DNA of 43,497 nucleotides. Origin: Faecalibacterium gallinarum (GTDB lineage Bacteria > Bacillota > Clostridia > Oscillospirales > Ruminococcaceae). Position 1 is the stretch's first letter, and the number at the start of each line of letters is the position of its first letter. Shown here piece by piece: positions 36,805-43,497 of the stretch. The DNA is taken from the NCBI RefSeq assembly GCF_022180365.1, contig NZ_BQKV01000063.1, positions 1 through 43,497 on the forward strand, given 5' to 3'. The translations under genes and the position numbers were made by a program. Under the pieces are notes generated by a model that was given only the letters and a program-made list of their open reading frames with translations, did no database searches and had not been told where the DNA came from.

Positions 36805-37740
36805 ATGACGGAATTAGAATATGAGCTGATGAAATCTTTGGAAGAATTAAATTTGAAATATATTGATCTTCAAAATAGCAAAGAAATGAGAGTGGGCAGA
36901 AATGTACTTTCTATAAAAAATGCTATAAAAAAAGCTCATCTTTCAGATATTTCATTGATTTTAAAAAAAAGAAGAGGACAAAAAATAATTGACGCAAAAT
37001 ATCCTGGGAAGAAACCAGGTGATAATCTGAGAATTGAGGATAGAGAAAATAATATTTGCCATATAAGAAGCGATGCTCGTGTAGCAGTATATACATGTAT
37101 CGTCGGTGGATATGATAAACTTAGTGATCCGATATTTGCAAATGATGGATACGACTTCTTCGTGTTTTCAGATAAAAAAGTTAAATCTGATATTTGGAAG
37201 AATCGTGAGATTCCACAAAGTGCCCAAAAATTAAAAGATAAAACTTTGATAAATCGATATTTGAAAATGCATCCTTTTGAAGTCTTTCCAGAATATGATT
37301 ATGCTATCTATATTGATGGAAATGTCTGCGTAATTTCGGATATTTCTCCGCTTATTTGTGCCGCAGATAAAGGTAAAACAGGATTTGCGATGCATCAACA
37401 TGTTTTGCGCGACTGTATATATGAAGAAGCTGAGGCATGTATACTTTACGGAAAGGGAAATCCAAAGAAATTAGGGGAGCAAATTAATAGATATAAACAG
37501 GAAGGATTTCCAGAAAAATATGGAATGTTGGAAGCAACAGTTATTATTTTTAATCTTAAAAGTCAAGAATGCAAAAAGCTCATGTCAGAATGGTGGAAAG
37601 AATTTTTGAATTCTGATAGTAAACGAGATCAAATTGCGTTACCGTATATTCTTTGGAAGAATAAGTATCAGATTTCTGATGTGGGATATCTTGGTAATAA
37701 TGTATACAAAAATCCAAAGTTCCAAGTGGAATCTCACTGA
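36805..37740 (+). CDS. DUF616 (TOD1/MUCI70-type) glycosyltransferase-domain protein
   Basis: A 311-residue protein. After a helical ~85-residue N-terminus comes the DUF616 core: VAVYTCIVGGYDKLSDP, YDFFVFSDKKV, RYLKMHPFEVFPEYDYAIYIDGNVCV (DxN-type site) and GMLEATVIIFNLKS. Plant members (TOD1, MUCI70) are glycan-related glycosyltransferases; bacterial ones sit in capsule loci. A sugar-transfer role is inferred. The gene has a run of eight A near 36963, not unusual at this base composition. Confidence 0.75.
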   Translation: MTELEYELMKSLEELNLKYIDLQNSKEMRVGRNVLSIKNAIKKAHLSDISLILKKRRGQKIIDAKYPGKKPGDNLRIEDRENNICHIRSDARVAVYTCIVGGYDKLSDPIFANDGYDFFVFSDKKVKSDIWKNREIPQSAQKLKDKTLINRYLKMHPFEVFPEYDYAIYIDGNVCVISDISPLICAADKGKTGFAMHQHVLRDCIYEEAEACILYGKGNPKKLGEQINRYKQEGFPEKYGMLEATVIIFNLKSQECKKLMSEWWKEFLNSDSKRDQIALPYILWKNKYQISDVGYLGNNVYKNPKFQVESH

Positions 37741-37756
37741 GATTGGGGGCTGTATA

Positions 37757-38605
37757 ATGATGAAGAAAATTAAAGATATGATTCCTGACAGTATATATCT
37801 GAAAATGAGATTTAAGAAGTCGATGGGCTATTCTTTGAATTTAAAAGAGCCGAAAACATTTAATGAAAAACTTCAGTGGTTAAAACTTTACAATAGAAAT
37901 CCAGAATACACGACAATGGTGGACAAGTATGCGGTTAAAAAGTATATTTCAGAAAAAATCGGTGCCGAGTACATAATTCCAACGCTTGGAGTTTGGAATT
38001 GTTTTGACGAGATTGATTTTGATGCTTTGCCGGATCAATTTGTCTTGAAATGTACACATGACAGTGGCGGTCTTGTTGTGTGCCGTGATAAATCCAGCTT
38101 GGATATGGATGCAGCAAGAAAAAAAATTGAGACAAGTCTGTCAAATAATTTCTACTACATGGGGCGTGAGTGGCCTTATAAAAATGTACCACACAGAATT
38201 ATTGCAGAACAATATATGGCAGACGATTTACGTGATTACAAGTTGTTTTGTTTTGACGGTGTGCCTCGTATGACACTGGTGTGTAGTGAGCGTTTTACAA
38301 AAGATGGATTAAAGGAAGATTTTTACGATGAAGCATGGAATCATCTGAATGTACAAAGACCTGCTCATGGTAATGCTATTTTACCGATTCAGCGTCCAAA
38401 ACAGTATGAACTGATGAAAAAACTGGCTGCAAAGCTTTCTGAAAAAATGCCTTTTGCAAGAATTGATTTTTACGAAATCAACGAAAAAGTATATTTTGGT
38501 GAGATTACATTCTATCCAGCTAGTGGATTTGAAGGTTTCAAGCCTGAAGAATGGGATCTGAAGTTGGGTGAGTGGATTAAATTACCTACCGGGGGTACAG
38601 ACTAA
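37757..38605 (+). CDS. TupA-like ATP-grasp family protein
   Basis: A 282-residue protein of the ATPgrasp_TupA family: LKEPKTFNEKLQWLKLYNRNPEYT, VDKYAVKKYISEKIG, FVLKCTHDSGG (nucleotide-binding lysine), AEQYMADDLRDYKLFCFDG and FARIDFYEINEKVYFGEITFYPASG (metal-binding residues). TupA forms amide links in teichuronopeptide, so this protein may attach an amino-acid or similar group to the uronic acids of this glycan, which fits the UDP-glucuronate supply. That is inference. The start is ATG 37757 or 37760, with GGGGG upstream. Confidence 0.75.
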   Translation: MMKKIKDMIPDSIYLKMRFKKSMGYSLNLKEPKTFNEKLQWLKLYNRNPEYTTMVDKYAVKKYISEKIGAEYIIPTLGVWNCFDEIDFDALPDQFVLKCTHDSGGLVVCRDKSSLDMDAARKKIETSLSNNFYYMGREWPYKNVPHRIIAEQYMADDLRDYKLFCFDGVPRMTLVCSERFTKDGLKEDFYDEAWNHLNVQRPAHGNAILPIQRPKQYELMKKLAAKLSEKMPFARIDFYEINEKVYFGEITFYPASGFEGFKPEEWDLKLGEWIKLPTGGTD

Positions 38606-39030
38606 ATTCTGACGATTATTCAATAATTATTTCTGATTCTTACTACAACAATAATGTGGAAAAATCTATTAATGATTACAAGATTTTTTGCTTTAATGGA
38701 GAGATAGACTCAATTATGGTTTGTACTGGACGTGAAAAAGGACATCCAGATTTTTATTTTTACGATGCGAATTGGAATCGGCTCTATTATCAACATGAAG
38801 CACTAGAAAAAGCAAATAATATTGAAAAACCTCAAAATCTAGATGAAATGTTGAAAATAGCAAAAAACCTTTGCAAAGGATATAGCCATATTCGAGTTGA
38901 TCTATTTGATGTAGATAACAATATCTATTTTGGCGAATTGACTTTTTTTGATAATAGTGGATTTGATACTGACATTTCATATGAAACAGATTTAAAATGG
39001 GGAGAGAAGATTTTGCTTCCTAATAAATAA
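38581..39030 (+). pseudogene. C-terminal half of a second TupA-like ATP-grasp protein
   Basis: The frame, open from 38581, carries only the second half of the ATP-grasp domain: SINDYKIFCFNGEIDSIMVCTGREKG, YDANWNRLYY, SHIRVDLFDVDNNIYFGELTFFDNSG, LKWGEKILLP. These align with the last ~130 residues of the preceding gene. The N-terminal half is missing, and the only start near homology (GTG 38656) lacks a good ribosome site. It lies in the frame that would fuse to the preceding gene if the short G5 run at 38591-38595 gained one base. Most likely a remnant of a tandem copy after deletion. Confidence 0.65.
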
Positions 39031-39044
39031 AGGAATAATTTAAA

Positions 39045-40547
39045 ATGCGAGAAAAACGACTATTTTATAATACAATCTCATCGCTTGTCTTTCAAGTGAC
39101 AACCATAATCTGTGGATTTATTTTACCGAGATTAATCTTAAATGCATTTGGTTCAGAAGTTAATGGACTGGTAAACTCAATTACTCAGTTTTTGGGAGTG
39201 ATTTCTTTCCTTGAACTAGGCGTAGGTGCTGTTGTTCAATCTGCGTTGTATAAGCCATTAGCGGAAAAAAATCAGGAAGATGTCAGTAAAATAATATCTT
39301 CGGCCAATAAATTTTTTACAAGATTGGGTCAAATTTTACTGATATATGTAATTGCGCTGGTTATTTTTTATCCTCAATTTGCTGGAAAGAACTTTGGATT
39401 CATCTATACAGCAACATTGATTGTGACAATTTCTATTAGTTCTTTTGCGCAATATTTTTTTGGAATCGTTAATCGCTTACTCTTAACAGCTGATCAGCGC
39501 GGTTATATTCAGTATAATGCGCAAACATTAGCGGTTGTCTGTAATACTGCAGCATGCTTTATTTTAATTCGTGTAGGATGTAGCATTCAGATTGTTAAAC
39601 TGACTACATCTCTTATATATTTGTTACAGCCATTCTTAATTTACCTATATGTTCGGCATCATTATAGCATAGATAGGAAGATTAAATACATAAAGGAACC
39701 GATTCCACAAAAATGGAATGGTATTGCACAGCATGTGGCGGCCGTTATTCTTGATGGAACGGATACGATTGTATTGACCTTGTTTGCCACTTTATCGGAT
39801 GTTTCAATCTACTCAGTTTACTTTTTGGTTGTTAAAGGTGTGAAACAGCTGTTCATGTCTATGACAAATGGAATTACATCCTTAATTGGTGAGCTGTGGG
39901 CGAAACAGGAAATAAAAGAATTAAATAAGACTTTTTCTTGGACAGAATGGGTGATTCATACTGGCACGACCTTTGTATTTGGATTAACGGCAATTTTGAT
40001 TGTTCCATTTGTAAGAGTATATACATTGGGTATCCATGATGCTAATTATATTCAGCCACTTTTTGCTGCATTAATTGTAGCCGCGAATGCCGGACATTGT
40101 TTGAGATTGCCGTATAATATTATAATTCTTGCGGCAGGTCATTATAAACAGACACAAAATAATTATATTATTGCAGCAATTCTCAATATTGTAGTATCTG
40201 TTGTAACTGTAAAGGCTTGGGGACTGATTGGTGTTGCGATTGGTACATTAGTTGCAATGGGATATCAGACAGTGTGGATGGCAGTATATGATTCAAGAAA
40301 TTTAATCAAGTGGCCGTTAAGAAACTTTGCTAAGCAAATTTTCGTTGATGGGTTGACAGTGATAATAGGCTTTTTTGCTACGAGAATGATTGTTATGCCA
40401 GAAGCTACATATATTGAGTGGGTTTTTCTTGCGGTTAAAACGGCTATTATTTGGATTGTTATTGTCGGTGTACTTAATATGGTATTTTATCGTGACAAAA
40501 TGCAGAGTATGATCCATAAGATATGTGTGAAAGTTAAGAGGGGATAA
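39045..40547 (+). CDS. Polysaccharide flippase, Wzx-like (MOP superfamily)
   Basis: Integral membrane protein of 500 residues with about 12-14 hydrophobic segments. It starts MREKRLFYNTISSLVFQVTTI, followed by GFILPRLILNAFGSEVNGLVNSI, which is characteristic of the oligosaccharide flippase group. It would move the lipid-linked repeat unit across the membrane for the EpsG-type polymerase. AAGGA lies upstream. It is followed after 3 bp by the acyltransferase gene. Confidence 0.88.
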   Translation: MREKRLFYNTISSLVFQVTTIICGFILPRLILNAFGSEVNGLVNSITQFLGVISFLELGVGAVVQSALYKPLAEKNQEDVSKIISSANKFFTRLGQILLIYVIALVIFYPQFAGKNFGFIYTATLIVTISISSFAQYFFGIVNRLLLTADQRGYIQYNAQTLAVVCNTAACFILIRVGCSIQIVKLTTSLIYLLQPFLIYLYVRHHYSIDRKIKYIKEPIPQKWNGIAQHVAAVILDGTDTIVLTLFATLSDVSIYSVYFLVVKGVKQLFMSMTNGITSLIGELWAKQEIKELNKTFSWTEWVIHTGTTFVFGLTAILIVPFVRVYTLGIHDANYIQPLFAALIVAANAGHCLRLPYNIIILAAGHYKQTQNNYIIAAILNIVVSVVTVKAWGLIGVAIGTLVAMGYQTVWMAVYDSRNLIKWPLRNFAKQIFVDGLTVIIGFFATRMIVMPEATYIEWVFLAVKTAIIWIVIVGVLNMVFYRDKMQSMIHKICVKVKRG

Positions 40548-40550
40548 GCA

Positions 40551-41575
40551 GTGCAACGTAGATTAGAAACGATAGATAATGTTAAAGTATTAATGATGTT
40601 AGCAGTTGTGCTTTACCACTCGTGCATGTTTTTTACTGGTAGTTGGTTTGATGGAGCAACTCCTGTGTATGAAGCAAGTTATCTTTCAATTTTTGCTCGG
40701 TGGCTGAATACGTTTCATGTTCAGACATTTGCGATGGCCTCTGGCTTTTTATTTTATTGCTTAAGAACAGAAAGGGGAAAATACACTAATTTTGGAAAAG
40801 ATGTTTTGAAAAGAGGAAAGAGACTCCTGCTGCCATATTTTTGCGTAATGTTAACATGGGTTATTCCATTTTATGTACATTATAGCGGCTTCGACTTATC
40901 CAAAATAGTATACAAGTATGTTCTTGGATGTGCTCCATCACAGTTGTGGTTTCTTCCAATGCTCTTTTTGCTGTTTATCATTTTTTATAGAGTCTTGTAT
41001 GAAAAGCATGTATCAACTAAAGGAATGCTTGTGGTTGTAGCCGTATCTATCGGGGGGGGTACCTGCTCGATAAGATAGGCATCAATGTTTTTCAAGTTTC
41101 AACAGCTGTTAAATACGCAGGTTATTACTATCTAGGAGCGTACCTTTACAGAAAAGAGACAGATAATAGGTGGATCATTCCAATAAGTGGCTTTGGGTCA
41201 ATCGTTTGTTTTGTGATTAACAACACAATTGAGGTAAATACAACGGCATCGGCAGTAGTTCGATTGGTTGGTTTGATTTTAGGGTATATGTGTTCGTATA
41301 TGGGAGTGATTTTTGTATACTACACTGTAAAAAAGATTACTGAAAAACTGATCAATGCAAAAAAATCAAAATTGTGGAACGAATTCAAGAAAAGGAGTTT
41401 TGGAATTTATTTGTTCCATCAGCAGATTATATATTTGACAATCATTCCGCTGAACGGCAAGGTGCCGCCGATAGTACAGGTTATGCTTAGCTTTTTGTGT
41501 GCGGTGGGAGTAGCTAACATTATCACAGCTGTGTTAAAGAGATTTAAATTAACACGAATTCTGTATGGGGTGTGA
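40551..41575 (+). pseudogene. Membrane acyltransferase (Acyl_transf_3), frame interrupted at a poly-G8 tract; probably phase-variable
   Basis: Integral membrane O-acyltransferase that would acetylate the glycan. The first part (GTG 40551 to stop 41078) holds TIDNVKVLMMLAVVLYHS (catalytic His in helix 1), FAMASGFLFY, KRGKRLLLPYFCVMLTW and the helix before the tract. Reading continues in another frame from 41060 (YLLDKIGINVFQVSTAVKYAG... to FGIYLFHQQIIYL and stop 41575). The break is exactly at G8 (41052-41059). Nine G would give one continuous frame of about 341 residues (VSIGGGYLLDK), a normal family size. No other defect is seen, so it is best read as an off-phase gene rather than a dead one. 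Confidence 0.8.
41052..41059 (+). repeat. Poly-G8 tract inside the acyltransferase gene
   Basis: Eight consecutive G between C and T in DNA that is otherwise AT-rich. Frame bookkeeping: ATC plus 8 G gives a stop 7 codons later (GTCSIR); ATC plus 9 G gives continuous homology on both sides. Confidence 0.75.
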
Positions 41576-41632
41576 TATTTAGCTGACCCACGAGGAAGAT
41601 GACAACTTCAAGAAGAAATGGCGTGTACAAGG

Positions 41633-41719
41633 CTGATTTATTTGCAGACTTGTGATATACTGGGAGCGATAGCTCCCTACGCTGCTCTGATAATCACACA
41701 CCTCTCCGTGGTGAGCAGC
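41633..41719 (+). promoter_or_regulatory. Promoter and structured leader after the acyltransferase gene
   Basis: CTGATT (41633-41638), a 17-bp spacer and extended -10 TGA-TATACT (41653-41661). At the predicted start of the RNA is a hairpin gggagc-gata-gctccc (41662-41677), then gctgctc (41681-41687) pairing with gagcagc (41713-41719). No known riboswitch class was recognised. Confidence 0.4.
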
Positions 41720-41787
41720 AGGCAACGATCTTATGGTCGGCTGAGATGTGAGAATGATACAAAGATAAAGGAAAGGAATAAAAAAGC

Positions 41788-41955
41788 ATGCCAAATTACA
41801 ATAGCATCGAAGGTAATGTTTTGTTTCCGACAATAGATGGTTACGATATGCATAAGGCCGGGGATATGGCGTTATATCTTGCACACTGTGATTTTTATCC
41901 TTTCAAAAGTGTAATTGATAATAATAAAATGGCGATTGATCTTGTCACAAAGTAA
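41788..41955 (+). CDS. Small unidentified protein, truncated by IS66 insertion
   Basis: Frame of 55 codons beginning MPNYNSIEGNVLFPTIDGYD, with GAAAGG about 11 bp upstream and the promoter at 41633-41661. I do not recognise the family. The last codons are TTGTCACAAA followed by GTAAGCGCC, and that GTAA is the start of the IS66 end. The stop codon therefore belongs to the IS, and the original protein was longer. Confidence 0.4.
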   Translation: MPNYNSIEGNVLFPTIDGYDMHKAGDMALYLAHCDFYPFKSVIDNNKMAIDLVTK

Positions 41956-41990
41956 GCGCCTCACGAGACCCCGTACTTGACAACAGAAAA

Positions 41991-42010
41991 GGACCAGCCA
42001 AAGCTGGTCC
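41991..42010 (-). terminator. Terminator of the transposase reading frame
   Basis: An 8-bp stem (41991-41998 with 42003-42010), 4-nt loop; on the minus strand it is followed by TTTTCTGTT. It lies directly after the stop codon at 42017. Confidence 0.65.
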
Positions 42011-42016
42011 CCTAGG

Positions 42017-42958
42017 TTATTCCTGTTCAAAACAACTGCGCATGTAGTCGCTCCAGGGTATCAGATCCTTGAGCAGCTCAGGGTGCTGGCGGAAGTCCAT
42101 GGAGGGAAGATTGGACAACACAATGTGCAGGTATCCCCGCTCAGACAGACCATTGGCGCCGGCTGTTTCCACCAGGCTGTAGATTACAGCACTGGCCCGG
42201 GCTCCTTTTACCGTGTCGCTGAACAGCCAGTTCTTGCGTCCCACAGTAAAGGGACGGATGGCGTTCTCAGCAAGGTTATTGGAAATCTGGCACCTGGGGT
42301 CAAGCAGGTAGTTCTCCATGTAAGGCTGCTGTTTACGGGCGTACTGCACAGCCTTTTTCAGATTTCCAGCCAGAGGCTGCTGTTCCAGCTCTTCCAGCCA
42401 GCACCAAAAAGCCCTGAGCATGGGTTTCTCCACCGCAAGGCGCTGTTTCTGTTTTTCTTCGGCTGGCAGTTCAGCCAGTTTCTTTTCAGCTGCAAACAGC
42501 TGGTCACAGTAATCCCGGCCAACCTGTGCCGGCGTGAGAAGCCCTTTGGGATTGCTGGATGCAGCAGGCATGGCCTCTACGAACTTCCGGCGCAGATGGG
42601 CCCAGCAGCCGCAGCGGGTAATATCCGGTACCTGGTTGTAGCCAGCATAGCCGTCGGTATGCAGGTATCCACGGAAACCTTCCAGAAACTTCTTTGGGTA
42701 TTCGCCGCTGCGCTCTACTCTCGCTGTTGCACCAGGATAGCTGTAGGGCACTCCGAAACGCCTGCCCTCGTAATTTACAAAGCCGTCAAAGGATATCTTT
42801 CTTTCCGGACAGAGGTAGAATCGTATAGCCTCTATTTCCGGAACCATGCGCAGATGCTCTCCGCATACAGTTTGGTGGAGCTTTTGAGGCACACCATCCA
42901 CTGTGCGGCGGTAAGTTCCGTTTTGTTTGTTACACCACTCCACTCCAGCGCCTGCCAA
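42017..42958 (-). pseudogene. Chimeric transposase frame: IS21 IstA C-terminus fused in frame to IS66 TnpC
   Basis: Residues about 9-83 read NKQNGTYRRTVDGV...RKISFDGFVNYEGRRFGVPYSYPGATARV, which is the C-terminal region of IS21 IstA. From about residue 84 on it reads EYPKKFLEGFRGYLHTDGYAGYN (an IS66 catalytic Asp), CWAHLRRKFVEA, NNLAENAIRPFTVGRKNWLF (catalytic Glu) and a C-terminal IS66_C region TAGANGLSERGYLHIVLSNLP. The TnpC N-terminus is missing. The junction near 42710 falls in a short R-SG segment shared by both proteins. Not expected to be an active IS66 transposase. Confidence 0.7.
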
Positions 42959-43497
42959 TTTAGATCCGTAAGATCACAAAATACCCGGTCGGCCAGGAAG
43001 TTGTCCTTTACAAAGCGAACCAGCCGTTCTACTTTGCCCTTGGTAAAAGGATGCCGTGGTTTACAGAGCTTTGTCTCAAAGTCAAGGACTTGCATAAAGG
43101 ACTCGTAGTCTTTCTGCCAAACTGGATGCCCCTCAAGATCCCGGTGAAGCACCACACTCTTCATGTTGTCAGTTAACACAAAGCGGGGAATTCCCATGTA
43201 TTGAAAAGCATGGACCATCCCAATAAACAGGTTTTCCTGCCGTGCGTTGGGGAAAAACTCAATATATTGCTGACCACAATGGTGGCAGATCATAGCAAAG
43301 CAGGCAACACGGTAAATTTTCCCGTCATAGTCCAGAACATCCGTGAACCCCCAGTCCATCTGGTAAGTTTCACCGGGTTCTGTAGTGTACCGGCGACCAC
43401 GGTTTCCCTGGGGCGCAACCAGCTGGCGTTTAGCTGGAATGAGGTCCTTGTGGGCGGCAATATACTCTTTTACAATGGTCGCTCCTCCTTCAAAACC
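42832..43497 (-). pseudogene. IS21-family IstA transposase, central part; frameshifted, partial at window edge
   Basis: Minus-strand frame open from the window end to 42832. The DDE residues are visible: QMDWGFTDV (first Asp), FVLTDNMKSV (second Asp) and GKVERLVRFVKDNF (Glu). IstA would pair with an IstB ATPase, which is not in the window. A 5-bp tandem duplication (cactc twice, 42936-42945) shifts the frame: removing one copy joins LNWQALEW to CNKQNGTYRRTVDG in the neighbouring frame. The N-terminus lies beyond 43497. Confidence 0.75.

Larger units (their letters stand above)
41952..43497 (-). mobile_element. IS66-type end and tnpC, joined to an IS21-type istA (partial at window edge)
   Basis: The element begins at 41952 with GTAAGCGCCTCACGAGACCC, the kind of terminal sequence with leading GTAA seen in IS66-family elements. 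Minus-strand transposase sequence fills the rest of the window. The C-terminal two thirds of an IS66 TnpC is joined near 42710 to IS21 IstA sequence. The far end lies outside the window, so insertion duplications cannot be checked. Confidence 0.7.

Noticed and set aside
36963-36970. Run of eight A in the DUF616 gene as a contingency tract
   Set aside because: A8 runs are expected by chance in this AT-rich DNA, and the reading frame is intact on both sides.

Overview
The window comes from a gut-type anaerobic Firmicute of the Oscillospiraceae/Ruminococcaceae (Faecalibacterium, Gemmiger or Subdoligranulum relatives). I infer this from the GC-rich core genes with extreme third-position bias, the Firmicutes-like gene order glmU-pth-mfd-foldase lipoprotein, a glutamate-synthase-linked [FeFe]-hydrogenase, pyruvate phosphate dikinase, and TnpV/DUF6809 mobile genes. 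No rRNA or tRNA gene was recognised, so the genus cannot be fixed.

Layout. Positions 1-86 hold the tail of an IS3-family transposase. Positions 332-17617 are GC-rich housekeeping DNA. On the plus strand lie a CDF metal exporter, a PLP aminotransferase, NADP isocitrate dehydrogenase, and a two-gene hydrogenase operon (an FAD/iron-sulfur subunit followed by an [FeFe] hydrogenase). On the minus strand lie a stand-alone GlmU-type acetyltransferase, pth, mfd and a foldase lipoprotein. Then comes highly codon-optimised ppdK on the plus strand. Positions 17885-20159 are a remnant of a conjugative or mobilizable element: a RepA_N initiator, ParB, TnpV, DUF6809, and just beyond them oriT-like hairpins. 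Positions 20160-21300 have no gene but contain many hairpins and may encode a large structured RNA. A promoter and a decayed UDP-glucose dehydrogenase follow.

Positions 22282-41575 form a Wzx/Wzy-type capsule or exopolysaccharide locus. It supplies UDP-glucuronate and UDP-galacturonate (epimerase and dehydrogenase genes in duplicated or decayed copies) and dTDP-L-rhamnose (rfbABDC). It also encodes an extra SDR, an RmlC-like cupin without its catalytic His, several glycosyltransferases, an EpsG-type polymerase, a DUF616 glycosyltransferase, TupA-like ATP-grasp proteins, a flippase and two acyltransferases. GC content falls sharply from about 30.3 kb onward, which suggests that the glycan-specific genes were acquired by transfer. 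No initiating sugar-phosphate transferase and no chain-length regulator is visible, so the locus depends on genes outside the window. Positions 41952-43497 are IS debris: an IS66 end and tnpC fused to a frameshifted IS21 istA.

The most notable signal is that both acyltransferase genes of the glycan locus are interrupted at long poly-G tracts. G9 at 33496-33504 lies directly after a well-placed start codon, and G8 at 41052-41059 lies in mid-gene. In each case one base of slippage restores a full-length reading frame. This looks like phase-variable decoration of a surface polysaccharide in a Clostridial gut bacterium. A second notable region, 23686-24360, lies between the duplicated nucleotide-sugar genes and carries five copies of a GTTGAGT core in both orientations, including a 29-bp imperfect inverted repeat. 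It starts exactly where a ugd copy is cut off.
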